The notes beneath the pieces are model-generated. The model worked only from the letters and a program-made list of their open reading frames with translations. It had not been told where the DNA came from and did no database searches. From the NCBI RefSeq assembly GCF_036669915.1, contig NC_089321.1, positions 17,189,598 through 17,253,597 of the forward strand: a stretch of DNA of 64,000 nucleotides, read 5' to 3'. This DNA is from Pocillopora verrucosa (Eukaryota; Cnidaria; Anthozoa; Scleractinia; Pocilloporidae). This document shows, in pieces, positions 21,318-31,867 of this stretch. Position numbers and translations under genes: made by a program. Position 1 is the stretch's first letter, and each line of letters begins with the position of its first letter.

Positions 21318-22589
21318 GAATTCTAATTAGCTGAGCCAACTCCTGATTCAAAGAAAGTGTGCAGTATTTTAAGCTTCGCCTGTCTGCAACACCGTATAGA
21401 GCAGATACTGTCTCTATCGATCGACAGTACGGGTGTCATGCAATGAAGATAGGCATCAACGTAATCAGGTAGAAACAGTAGCTAACAGTTTGAGACATGA
21501 TATTGAAGTTTGTCATTTGCATAATCAACACTGTTTTGGATCCATTACTCAGGATATAATTACCAAAATTTATCAACGGTTACTGATGTTATTACCCCGT
21601 TTTGACCGACGATTTTGCATTACTGAGCATTTGAAGAGAGTTTACTCTTTCCAAATCAACTTTAAATTTTCTTTTGTCAGAATTTTAGCATGTTTCGCTT
21701 TAGCGAAAAATTATTCCAGCCGCATGAAAAAACTGCTCAGATATTGTAAACGTTAACTTACCAAACTAGTTAAAGATTCCCGAGGAAATCCTTGACGAAA
21801 GGATGGGGGCAACCGCGTAGCGTGGAATCAAACGCAATGAAATCGGCTCAATTCGTTAGCAGTTTCCCATACGCGGAAGTTCTTTGGCTACTGAAAAGTT
21901 CCTTGAAATCACTGAAACTACAAAACACAACTACTCGATCACAGGATTAATTCCCCAAAAGATGATGCGAGATATCTGTTATTTCATCGCACTCGGTTAA
22001 ATCTTTTAAATGATAAAATATTATCAAGTCTTTCCGGGAAAAAAGATTGTGTTCTATTCCCCGAAATCACGTGATGTTTTGAGACTTCAATCTAAAGATG
22101 AGGGTCGGGTAAGTGAGGATTTCGGAACCTGAATACATCAATATCGTTGATGTTTTGATATCTTCTATCTGAGTAAATTACTGATAATAGTGCGCGATTG
22201 TAGAATTAATAGGATAAAAGGCAGTCAAGAAATCTCGGTACATCAATTCTTCCTTATCGCGTTTTGCCCTTCCGGGTGGTGGTGAGTGAGTTGATTAACG
22301 ATTTTACATATTAAATGTCAGTTTTCAAACCTGCTTACCAAAGCGTAAAGGGAAAATATCGGGGAAAATAACAGGGAAATAACAGAGAAAATAGAACCAC
22401 ATAGGATTTAATTTTCGATGCACAAATTTATAAAGGTGTGCTTCGTTTATTAATACCGGTTTATGATTGATATTTGATGGCTTGATAAATGGTGGTAAAA
22501 TTTAAAGACTCTTCAAACAATCCGGCTTTGTGGCTACAACCAGTAAGTCGAAACTAGTTATACTTCAACTGCTGCATTTCGTGTTCACA
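21318..22589. promoter_or_regulatory. Divergent promoter region, RdRP-helicase / P-loop gene
   Basis: The RdRP-helicase gene starts leftward at 21317 and the P-loop gene rightward at 22590, so 1.27 kb contains both promoters. I see no TATA box in a convincing place. A CTTCCGGGTGGTGGTGAGTG stretch at about 22268 has an ETS-like core (TTCCGG) and could be the end of a 5' non-coding exon of the P-loop gene. A 107-codon frame at 21433-21756 has no motif and is unlikely to be coding. Confidence 0.35.
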
Positions 22590-24785
22590 ATGCTTCGAGT
22601 CTTCATCTGTGGAGCTCACAGTGTTGGTAAAACAACCTTAGTGAACGAAGTTGGAAAGCGGTTAAACTTACATGTGGAAGCTGAAGTTGCTCGAAAAGTG
22701 ATCACGGATTTAAATCTTCGACGAGAAGATTTTGACCCAAAGACTAATCCATCGAAGTTCGAAGAGCTTCAGGAAAGAATTCTCGAAGCACAATGTAAAG
22801 TCGAGGAACAGCATTCGAGAAGTGGGACGCCGTACATAGCAGATCGAGGAATTGATCCATTGGTTTATTCTTTGATGTACCTGGGAGAAAATAGCATGAA
22901 AGGACTGTTGAGTTTGCCGTCAAGCCAAGAGTGCATAAGCAGGTGAGCTTTACAATCATGTAAAATACCAAAAATAAAAGTAAGAATTCAGTTAAATTCT
23001 TTATTGATAACAGTCAGTTAAGGCTTGATAGGCTATTTGACTATGAAAGATTCTCAAAGTAAGAAGTTTGTTTATTGTCATGGTAGTTTCTTGACGATGG
23101 TGGTCCGACATTTCCTGATGTTACGCGTTCTCCAACGAAGCGGAAAGCTCATCATATGATAAGCCGTTGACACACATTATTACATAACTAAAATAAAGTT
23201 CACATGATGATCACTTCGCGTTCTGTCTAATTGACATGTTTATAGTGATGCTTTGACTCAGAGAAAATCTATCGAGACGGAAAAGAAATAACTCTGAGAT
23301 TACACGCTCAAATTATTCAATGCTTCAAGTGCATTTGCATATACAAAACCGATCATTCTTTTTGACAACAAAGTCTGCTTTTCTCTGAGATGTACGAGAT
23401 GCTGTTTCGCTACACTTGCTAGAGCTAATTAAAGTCAGGCGAGCTATAGTTTAATAACAGACGATAAAATCTCCTGATACCTGTAACAGATTCACCTAGT
23501 CGAAACAATAGATATTATCTCTCGAGGTTCTACATTTGCTTGATTTGCTCCAAAGACGTTACTATAAACTTGAACTTGAGCGATCGTCAATTTCTAGCAT
23601 ATGGTTCACGCAAATCTCAATTTTCCGAATTTTTAAGGACAGTATCTTTCCCCTTTTAAACCTATCGTAGTATAATCAGTATTTCCATCTGATGGCTCAT
23701 CATTAACAAGACACTTCAGTCATGGGGTTTTTATGCGACACTCAAAGTTTCTCTGAAGGAGTCTTATGAGACTACAAAAACAATTAATATAACAATAAAA
23801 GTTGCTTAAGAGCATTAGACACCACACAGATAGATCATACCTCCGTGGGCTTTGTCTTTAAGGTTTTATTTTTAGAGCTCGACTTTCGTGGTGGCCTGGT
23901 CTGCGTTTGTCAGCTGACATTCCCAAAAGTTTCTGGTTACCTTTAACTTCGTGCTCGATGAATGTCATTCAAAAGGGAACATCAAGTGTTTTTGTGGTTC
24001 ATTTGCGCAAGTCTCGTAAAAGTATTTGGATTTGTGCTCTTATAGGAGATGTTAAATTTTTCAATATCAATAAGCCCACATGCCCATTTGTGAGGTATAA
24101 AAATGGAAACTCGAGCCAGAAGACGAGATAAATGGATCAACTGATTAGGGTATTATACTGAAGTTCCAGCAGGTATACAGGCAATGTAAGAGTTGAAAAG
24201 ACAGGCTTAGTAGACTTCTGATGTCTTCTGCGAAGCGTGATTCAGTCCAACGGCTTTTCACCTATGTACATCTCAACAAAAAATTAATCGAAATATAAGC
24301 CAGTTGATTCTCGAGTCTAGTGATGGCTACGATGTCAGATTATATTAGCTGAATCAATTGAAAACAAGCCGAGCTGTGAGGAAATACGTAGTATTCAAAG
24401 AACGTTGCCAAACGGGATCATAACAGGGGCATATCCGGTCATGTGACGCTTTCAGACCAATCGCTTACGAGAAAAAAATATTTGACGGATTATAGTGCTT
24501 CTTATGTTTTATTCCAGGTATAGGACTTCCTTAGTGTTCGTAGTGCGACCCTTCCCAGAATGCTTGCAGACCGATAGCATTCGCCTCGTTCCGAAGATGG
24601 AGGACCTGCTAAACTTCACAAACCTGATGGAGGAAGTTCTTCAGGGCAACAGAATCCCGTATACCGTCATCGACGTGTTAGACCTGAAGAAAAGAGTTGA
24701 TATTATTCAAGAGAAAATAATGGAATGCGGAAGCCTGAGAGTTGTTGCAAGGACGGATGGAGACACCTTAAATCGAGATGATTAG
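22590..24785 (+). CDS. P-loop NTPase, AAA_28/NadR-like
   Basis: Two exons, 22590-22942 and 24518-24785, joined within an Arg codon (AG|G), give 206 residues. The first ATG is at 22590, since the open frame upstream starts only with GTG. The protein opens directly with the nucleotide-binding loop: VFICGAHSVGKTT, Walker A G8-x4-GKT. It then has a helical segment ending EEQHSRSGTPYIADRG, where the DRG corresponds to the AAA_28 catalytic/Walker B-like region, and FVVRPFPECLQTDSIRLVP in the second exon. AAA_28 (PF13521) includes the ATP-binding domain of NadR ribosylnicotinamide kinase and uncharacterised eukaryotic proteins. I infer a small-molecule or nucleotide kinase-like cytosolic enzyme; the substrate is unknown. 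The gene is divergent from the RdRP gene but no functional link is evident. Confidence 0.75.
22943..24517 (+). other. Intron of the P-loop gene
   Basis: A 1575-nt intron, donor GTGAGC and acceptor TATTCCAG. No open frame with a motif and no element from the repeat families seen elsewhere in the window. I see nothing else in it. Confidence 0.6.
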
Positions 24786-25167
24786 GTATCCTATCCAGTG
24801 GCAAGATACCATCACGTGATTTACTTGCGTGATATCGATGGTGAATACAAAACAGTGTGGATTCATTTGAAAAATAAAGAAGCTGCGTTTGTGCTCTCTT
24901 ACTTTAATAATTGCACACGATGCAGCGATCGCACGAAAAACGTTTTAGGGAAACACGAGATACAGTCGCGTATTTTTCACGTCTTCTTGATTGTCCTCAT
25001 TTCTACGTTCACTTTCAGTCTTTTTTATATGGAATTTATTACTTTCTTACAAGGAAGCTTGCAACTGTTTATATTACAGACATTGCTGTGGGTAGCTTAA
25101 GCTCTGGCTAAGTTGTGCTTTTCTAAATCAAAATATATTCATAGTGTCATCTTTTAGAGATCTATTA

Positions 25168-25374
25168 ACCCTCTAACTCCCATGAGTGATCAAGACAGAA
25201 TTTCTCCTTACAATATCAAGACAATATGAAGAAGACAAGTGAGGAGAATACAGAAAAAATATCAATTAGGGGATTATTGGTTGATCCAAACCCAAATTCT
25301 CCCAACTTAACATTATGAGAGTTGTAAGGGAGACAGAAAGGAGAATTACTTATGAGATCTTGGGAGTGAAAGGG
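25168..25374. repeat. Family A element, well-preserved copy
   Basis: Starts AACCCTCTAACTCCCATGAG and ends GAGATCTTGGGAGTGAAAGGG. The two ends are near-perfect inverted copies over about 14 bases, which best shows the terminal inverted repeat of the family. Orientation is opposite to the copies at 5302 and 39360. Confidence 0.65.
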
Positions 25375-26153
25375 ATAATTACGCATCACAGCAGATAGTG
25401 TCTGTGTAGAGAGAAAAGGAAAAAAAACAAAAAGTGCTTACATGGAACCTATAACCACAAGCTTAATAGATCCACCGAAATAATTATTTGTACAAGATAT
25501 CAAAGCTTTTTGATGGAAAGTCTCTGGGCGTTGTCTCGTGCTACAGAATTTTGTAAATCTAATAACACCGGTACCTTCATGTTTATCTCTGAAGTTGCTA
25601 TGCGACCCATGCGAATGTCTTTTTCACCTGCTGATTTTGTGTTACTCTTTAGATCGCCTGTCACTGAAAATCAGCGTTGTAATCTTAGTGACATGACAGA
25701 CTTAGAAATTTCCTTTTCAAGGTATCACAGAAGTCAAACTGTTATCCTATAAAAGTATACATTTTCTTAAAAGCTTAATAAACACAGATTTCGGATATTT
25801 CATTTAATTTTATAACTTTTACCATCGAACAGAGTGGGAGGTTACTCTTTTACGCCGAGACGTTTAACAAGATAAGTTTATTTGACGACGCATTTTAATC
25901 AACGTCTCTTTCTTATCGGAACGAGATCTGCACACACGCCTGTATTGGAAGAAAAGGAGACCTTTCCCTCTCTCCTCTTCGCGGCCTCCGGCCAAAAGTA
26001 ATTTCGTAAGGAGACACTTCAAGCGGCTCATGAGGGCGGAAAAATACCATAAATGCGCGGATTAGCATTTCATTTAACTTTATTGAGATATTCAAACCGA
26101 AATATGCAATTTTCAGAGCATTATTCATAAACCTCATAGATTTTGTTAGTCTC

Positions 26154-26415
26154 ATGTCAACAATTTTTAACCACGAACACAAAGTGTGGTCTGCCTGTGC
26201 CCACGGTATCAAGGAACACTTTTCATTCGACTTATGTATTCTTTTGTTTTCACGTTACCATGTTCTCACAAATAGCGTAGCTCCATCTTTCTGTGTGAAA
26301 GACACACAACTTACAATTCCTCTCTTCGCTCTGACGAAGGGCTAACGCTCGAAACGTTCGCTTTAGAAACTTTTTACGGTGGCCAATATACGTTATCAAA
26401 TCAGTTGATAAAATT
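26154..26415. repeat. Dispersed repeat, family E
   Basis: Contains the block CTCTGACGAAGGGCTAACGC followed by CGAAACG, CTTTTTACGGTGGCC and a TTGATAA motif. The reverse complement of this block occurs twice in introns of the PAN-EGF gene (48870-49030 and 49312-49470), and a decayed copy lies at 12113-12180. It may be the 3' part of a retroelement, perhaps Penelope-like, but I see no associated polymerase here and leave the class open. Confidence 0.5.
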
Positions 26416-26552
26416 GATAAAACACTTAAACACAAGGAGAGGTCGGAAGAATTAAAGAAAGCTATTCGAACTCGAGACGAGAATTCTCAAAACGTATTGT
26501 CCTTTCTTGTCTTCCGTATTGACATATACTTTTAAAAAACAACTTGGTTCAG

Positions 26553-26720
26553 CCTTTACACCGTAACATCAGCATGCATATTTTCCATACTGTTCTCTAT
26601 ATGTTTGTTAAGGTGCTGACGAGGAGAATTTGGTTAGCAATGTAGAGCTTCTTTAGTTGGTGATCATTCATGCGCATCTCTCTCTCTTTAGCACCCAGTA
26701 ACCTTACGTTTAAACTTTCA
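26553..26720. repeat. Family B inverted-repeat element, degraded
   Basis: Begins CCTTTACACCGTAACATCAG and contains the family's TGTTCTCTATATGTTTGTTAAGGTGCTGACGAGGAGAATTT-like core, then decays. Better copies are at 36306-36510 and 38492-38700. Confidence 0.5.
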
Positions 26721-27739
26721 TAATGCGTTCTGGCTTTCAGGATAGCATACGTCATTTTGCAGGAGAACCTAGTGTTATAGCTATTCATATTCCAAACCTG
26801 ATTAAAAAAGGATCAAAGACCGAAAGTAAAAGTTGGCTGTGAAACTTAGGTACATAACACTACAAGTTGAAGGGTAATTGTATTAGACAGCTTGATAAAG
26901 TCTTTCAAAAAAGGACTTGAGTTCTCATTAGTTAAAGCAGATGAAGGTAACTGTTCTCATGGCTTTCCTCTGTAAATTAAGTAAGGGTTGCAATATTGAC
27001 TGAAGTTAAACGATAAAAAAGGGGCTATATTTAATCTGAAATATCGTAAGGGTTTCCTTATATTGGTGTCGGGGAAAGGAAAGGAAATATTATATTACTT
27101 TTAACCATTCCTGCAGGGAATTATAAAAAAAGGCAGGTTGATTACTTTTTATTCCTTTTGAAAGCCTTATCTTAAAGGTAGAGTTTGGTCACGTTTTCCT
27201 CGTTATGATAGTGAAGTTGACATGGAAACAGTTACTCAGTTCTACGGTAATTAGAACTCGTGATAGTGTCTTGAGAAAGCTTTGTTATTAATTAAGTTAA
27301 TTTTTCAGTCCAGGAAGAGTGAATCTCTCTGGAAAAAGGTCACTTTCGACACCTCTCGTTCTTAAAGGTGTGAACGTGGGGCACCTTCATGTTTTGCAAT
27401 TAGAAAGTTATTATGACTAGCACGTAGCAACTTGGGGGGGCGGTACTTGTGAACGCCCCTTCTTCTCCAACTTTTGTAATCATGATGTTGTTATGTAACG
27501 GTCTTCTAGGGCAATTTTCTCTTAAGATACCCCTTTAGATGTGAATAATATTCCGTCAATAGGATAGTTATGATTTTTATATTACCAATCTCGTTTCTGT
27601 TCGTTAGTGTCACTTTATAAACGGTGTCCCTTACTTTTCTCATAAGATAGGAGTCAGTCCCCGTTGTAACAACTTGAGAAGAAAAGAGATTAAAAAAGAA
27701 TCAACCAAACAAACAACGAGTGTTAGAGAATTTACTTCT

Positions 27740-28330
27740 AACACTGATACACTGGGATTACTCCATGCAATTATGCAATAAATTAAGAATGGCTCCACCA
27801 AGGCACGATACAGGGACCATAAGGTTTTTGTGTTGAGGAACTAGCGAAGCTTTTTGAGAATACCAATACTTCTTTTGATTTTTATGGCTAGATAGTTAAT
27901 GTCACTGTTCTAGCTAACATTTGAATATACGTATCAGTTTGGATTGCAAAAGCATGCCCGCTATGTTGCAAAATTGACAGTTAGTTTTATGTCCTGCCAA
28001 ACCTTAGTTAGTGGATGAACACCCTGTGGTTGAAGGGCGGTTGAGATTCCCAAGCAGCAGGCTTAGGAGGGGTTCTAAAACATGATGGTACCTAACGGAA
28101 CTCTCTTGGATTAATAATTGGTTACTGATAAAGAGCGTAACCTTTTTGGGACTCGATTTTTAACGGGGTGAATAATTACACAATTTGACTTTTCAATATT
28201 TAGTGAAAGCTTGTTTCCAGATAGCCAAGTATGGACGTCATCAAATTCACTGTTAATTACACTTTCAAGTGTGCTAATGTATTCATGCTTAAGAACTAAA
28301 TTTTCATCATCTGCAACTAGGCGAAAATAA
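27740..28330 (-). mobile_element. LINE reverse transcriptase fragment
   Basis: Translated on the minus strand from about 28320, the sequence reads LVADDENLVLK, whose ADD (28306-28314) is the catalytic motif of a non-LTR polymerase. It is followed by the typical WLSGNKLSLNIEKSNCVIIHP thumb-proximal block. After several stops and frame changes it continues with RSIGILKKLR and SLYRALVEPFLIYCIIAWSNP. The order matches a LINE polymerase, but the frame is broken many times, so it is a dead, old fragment. The piece is not from the same part of the element as the fragment at 1870-2395. Confidence 0.75.
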
Positions 28331-28678
28331 AATATTATTGAGCAAGGATGAAAATCCGGTGCAACCAGTTAAATGTCTGGTATTCAGCTCCACTGGTCTC
28401 CACTTGCGTTTGCCAATTTTGGTCGAGGGAGAATGTTGCCCAATAGCTTGCCGAACTGGCAAAATTCTTTCTTCTGATTTGTTGTTGTTGTCTATCATGA
28501 CGACGTTCAAAGTTTTAAGAGGAAGCACATACCTTGAAATTCGAGCGGATCATTCTTCTTTCGTCATGCCTAAATTATCTTTGAGATCACTGTATCCAAG
28601 CTTTTGTGTAAATTGCTAATTTCCATGAAATTGTTTGTTTTCGCGACCGATGTAATGAGCCTTTTTAGCAATGACGCG

Positions 28679-28758
28679 CTGACTTCCGGTGTATTCGATA
28701 GTTACTATTGCTAGCTAACTTAGTCGCCTTCGCAGCCGTTCTCTGACGTGACGTGACG
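28679..28758 (+). promoter_or_regulatory. Candidate promoter of the BTB gene
   Basis: ACTTCCGG (about 28681-28688, an ETS site) is followed by TGACGTGACGTGACG at 28744-28758, three overlapping TGACG/CRE-type bZIP half-sites. About 280 bases downstream is a good splice donor, CAG|GTAAGAG at 29039/29040, which could end a 5' non-coding exon spliced to 30220. The motifs are seen; their link to the BTB gene is inferred. Confidence 0.35.
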
Positions 28759-29039
28759 AGTCTGAGAAGATTTCAGCTGGCTTTGATCGATACACATTCA
28801 TTTAACTGAAGGCCTCTTACACTCTTGTCATTTGTTTAGTTTTGACTGATCTTTAATTATCAGTAGGACCTCACCTCTACCGGTGGATTGTACATACTTC
28901 CTGTGAGGGTTTCCTTAGAGCGAATCAGATCTCAGCTGATCTATTACGTCATGCTATTCTTCTATAAAATTCGCGTGACGAAATAACGGAGGCATATTTA
29001 CTCTGCTGATGTGGTCGAACTAATATATTTTCTTGCCAG

Positions 29040-30219
29040 GTAAGAGTGAAAATGAATTCTCAGTTAAAAAAAATCCGAAATAGGTGTATAAAGTATACTA
29101 TTTATAACATTCTACCGTGGCTTTCAGTTCGTTTAAACGGTCACATCGAAGCGAATGACTCAATCGTGAAGGTTGTCATCTTTGGTCGTGGTTTTGCCGG
29201 TCTTAAGTTTTCTTGCTAAGTCAGCAAGTGTGTAACACCAAGATGAAAACGAAATCAAAATTATTTCTCTTCAGTGCATTATAGATCTAACCGTCGGAAT
29301 ATTATGCCTTGATTGCTGAAGCGGAGTTACCTCTACAGGACTTATTATTACAATCTAATTGCAGACTCTCTCCTTATCCGAACTGAAATGATTACAGATA
29401 GTTTGTTAGTTTTCACTTCAGAAACTATTTTCATCCGATCCCCTTTCAAATATAATTTCATTTTATGTACACCCGTTTTCAAAAACGATGCAATATGAAA
29501 AAGAATATACGAAATTGATACATTTTTTTCTCTCATCAAAACGTTTCTCTTTGATGAGAAAACGAAAGTATATGTATTGCAAGTGTTAGGGCTACTGTAA
29601 CTGCAAGTAACATTAATCATATATGGTGTTACACAGAACCTTCTATATGATAATATATACACACAAGCATTTACAGGTTTTTTCTGATTTTTGGCCATAC
29701 ATCCTGACTCAAACATTTCATTATGACAACAAAGGATGTTAAATAAGACTATGGGAGGGGATAGCACATTGGTCAAAGTGCCCAACTCCCCTCCTCCTCC
29801 CCCTACTTTTGTTAGAGTCTGATTCCTTAACCTGGGCCCAGTTGTTCAAAGGCTGATTGGTGCTAACCCAGTGTTAAATTTAATCCAGGTTTCTATATTT
29901 CTCTGTTCAAAAGTCCTTTTGGAATAATTTTACTCTTTGTTTTGAGAGCATTTAATTATCAAATTGTAGTCAAAAAGAAATAAACTGAATTTGCTCTTCA
30001 AGCTTTCAGATCTGAGATGAAATTTCACACTAACCCCAGGTTATCTTAACCCAGCTTTGAACAACTCAGCCCTGGGGTCTATTCATCTCAAGGGCCCAGT
30101 TGAAAGGCCCTTTTTTGCACTTACCAATGAACCTGAAATACATTGTCCATGTCAAAATAGCACAAGGACAAGTCTTTAAAAGCCAACAAGAACTGGTAAT
30201 CTTTTTTTTTTTTTCTCAG
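29040..30219 (+). other. Probable 5' UTR intron of the BTB gene
   Basis: Donor CAG|GTAAGAG and acceptor (T)n-CTCAG bracket 1180 nt directly upstream of the BTB start codon, which lies only ten bases into the next exon. The interval contains a hairpin MITE at 29831-30077. There is no other coding signal. Confidence 0.4.
29831..30077. repeat. MITE with long terminal inverted repeats, family C
   Basis: The left end CTGGGCCCAGTTGTTCAAAG and the right end CTTTGAACAACTCAGCCCTGG are inverted copies. Inside them, GCTAACCCAGTGTTAAAT and CTAACCCCAGGTTATCTTAACCCAG extend the symmetry. Length is about 247 bp, with no coding capacity. Terminal inverted repeats and small size define it as a MITE. Confidence 0.7.
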
Positions 30220-30229
30220 ATAAACCCCA

Positions 30230-31030
30230 ATGATGCAGAAAAAGGGATCTGAGCCTGATTTTACAGAGCCATGGCATCTTAGTGATTCTGTCCTTGTTGT
30301 TGAGGAGAAGAAGTTCCATGTTCACAAGGGTACTTTATCCATGTGGTCACCAGTGTTTGAAAGAATGTTCTCCTCAGAGTTCAAAGAAAAATTTGCAAGT
30401 GAGATTCCTCTTCCAGGAAAGAATGCCTCTGAAATAAAGGAGCTGTTGCTTGTCATTTACCCAACATCAAAACCAATTGGTGAAAACAACTGTTACTTCC
30501 TTCTTCCCTTGGCAAGAGAGTATCAAATGGAGCAACTCACAGAACGCTGTGAAAAGTATCTGCTACAGAGAGAAAAGACTCCTCACCAGGCTATTGACTT
30601 CCTTGTATTAGCTAATGAGTTTAACATGGAGGAATTGTGCAAACAATGTGTTGAAATTGCTAAACACATGTCAATATCAGAAGTGCGACGTCATGAGAAA
30701 TATGCCATGATTGCTCCAGAGGAGGGCAGACAATTGGCTGAAAGGAGAGTGGAGTTACTTGAGAACAAGATGCAAAGCAGTGAGCAAAGGGTGAATTCTG
30801 TAAAGAAAGAAGTCAAAGATGTGTGTGAGTGGGGAGTAAGGGAACTGGGACGGGTTTTGTATCAGAAGAAATACCCAGAAGGAAGACGAATTCCACGTGC
30901 TGTTAGTGATTGTACAAAGCTTTTAGAGGAAACAGCAGTGGAAAGTGTCGAGGTTGCTGTCATGATACAGTTGGTACAACATCGCCTTCGAAGTATCTAT
31001 GAGCCAATGTACAGTAATAATCAAAAATAA
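30230..31030 (+). CDS. BTB/POZ domain protein with coiled coil
   Basis: A single coding exon of 266 residues; the start is the first of two adjacent ATGs, ten bases after a strong acceptor. Residues ~15-115 form a BTB/POZ fold: the DSVLVVEEKKFHVHKGTLSMWSPVF core, then FKEKFASEIPLPG, and the usual C-terminal helices LPLAREYQMEQLTERCEKYL. Residues ~116-160 look like the start of a BACK-type helical region. From ~165 there is a heptad-rich coiled coil (RQLAERRVELLENKMQSSEQ and on). No MATH, Kelch or zinc-finger domain is present. Such short BTB proteins commonly act as homodimeric adaptors, including for cullin-3 ligases; the partner here is unknown. The gene converges on ORC2. Confidence 0.85.
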   Translation: MMQKKGSEPDFTEPWHLSDSVLVVEEKKFHVHKGTLSMWSPVFERMFSSEFKEKFASEIPLPGKNASEIKELLLVIYPTSKPIGENNCYFLLPLAREYQMEQLTERCEKYLLQREKTPHQAIDFLVLANEFNMEELCKQCVEIAKHMSISEVRRHEKYAMIAPEEGRQLAERRVELLENKMQSSEQRVNSVKKEVKDVCEWGVRELGRVLYQKKYPEGRRIPRAVSDCTKLLEETAVESVEVAVMIQLVQHRLRSIYEPMYSNNQK

Positions 31031-31867
31031 GTGGACAGTTTTAACTTAAAACTCAGTCCTTGAATTTATTGAGAATCAATGATCAAGAATCTGGGCTCAA
31101 ATAACAAATCCCCATCTTTTTCAGGAGCTATGTAAAGGCAACAGATATTGTAATGCTATTGATGTAAGGTGCCAATACAAATGTTAGCAAGTTCTCTCTT
31201 AAGGCAGATCAAAGAAATATGAAAGTACATGTAGATGGTTCAGAGAGGGTTTGTGTTTCTTTCCATCTGTGCCTAGGGTAACAATTCTTTTGTTGTTTAG
31301 AACATGTTATGGTAAACTCAACCCTTTTTTTCACTTTCATTTAGTAGGAATGCTTACTAGATAGCTTATAGGACACCATTTTTTCACAGAGAGGTAAAAC
31401 AGTTTAATTAACAGAAAAAAAAGCTTATTGGAAATATAGTATAAAAGTAGAAAGTGCATGCAAAAAACATAATAAATATATAGCAAAAGTTAACGTGCAA
31501 GCAGAGAATGTAAAAATGAACAACAAATGAGGTACTGAGTCAATCAGTTTTATTAACAGTATTATAAATATTTTCCTTTTCCCATTTCCTTTTCCATTAT
31601 GTCAAGAAACATCTGCTTTAGTGAGTTGTCACAAAGGTACTAAAGGGTCTGGCAAAAGTGGATGTTCTGGGAAGGTGACTGTTGAAAGAGTTTCAATTAT
31701 AATACATGTATATACACTGTACAGACAAGACATTGATCAAATTTATCCTTTATTGTTCCAAAAATAATATTCTATGAGCACCAAGACTTTTAAATTCATG
31801 TACAATTCTAATACATATTCATTGTGACAAGTATTTGGCATTTCACTATAGTTTCAAGACATTCTTG
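31031..31867. other. Convergent 3' ends of the BTB gene and ORC2
   Basis: Holds the 3' untranslated regions of both neighbours. AATAAA occurs on the plus strand near 31470 and on the minus strand near 31550 and 31747, giving each gene a plausible poly(A) signal. The transcripts could overlap tail to tail. No other feature is seen. Confidence 0.5.

Larger units (their letters stand above)
24786..28300. other. Gene-free interval with repeats
   Basis: Apart from the 3' untranslated part of the P-loop gene at the left end (an AATAAA occurs near 24873), this holds a family A element (25168-25374), a family E repeat (about 26154-26415), a degraded family B element (26553-26720) and, at its right end, a LINE fragment. 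Short open frames (for example 25510-25752) have no recognisable domain. Confidence 0.5.

Noticed and set aside
21433..21756. 107-codon frame between the RdRP and P-loop genes
   Set aside because: No recognisable domain and it lies in the promoter interval; could be a small lineage-specific gene but nothing supports it.
24798..25100. 100-codon frame just after the P-loop gene
   Set aside because: Lies directly behind the stop codon of the gene, has no motif, and is probably its 3' untranslated region.
25913..26212. 99-codon minus-strand frame with an SPYEITFGRRPRRG segment that resembles retroelement integrase ends
   Set aside because: Too short, no other integrase or protease motif nearby, and it overlaps a dispersed repeat; evidence is insufficient to call a retroelement.
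28338..28619. 93-codon plus-strand frame next to the LINE fragment
   Set aside because: It starts beside the reverse-strand LINE remnant and has no motif; likely chance or repeat-derived.
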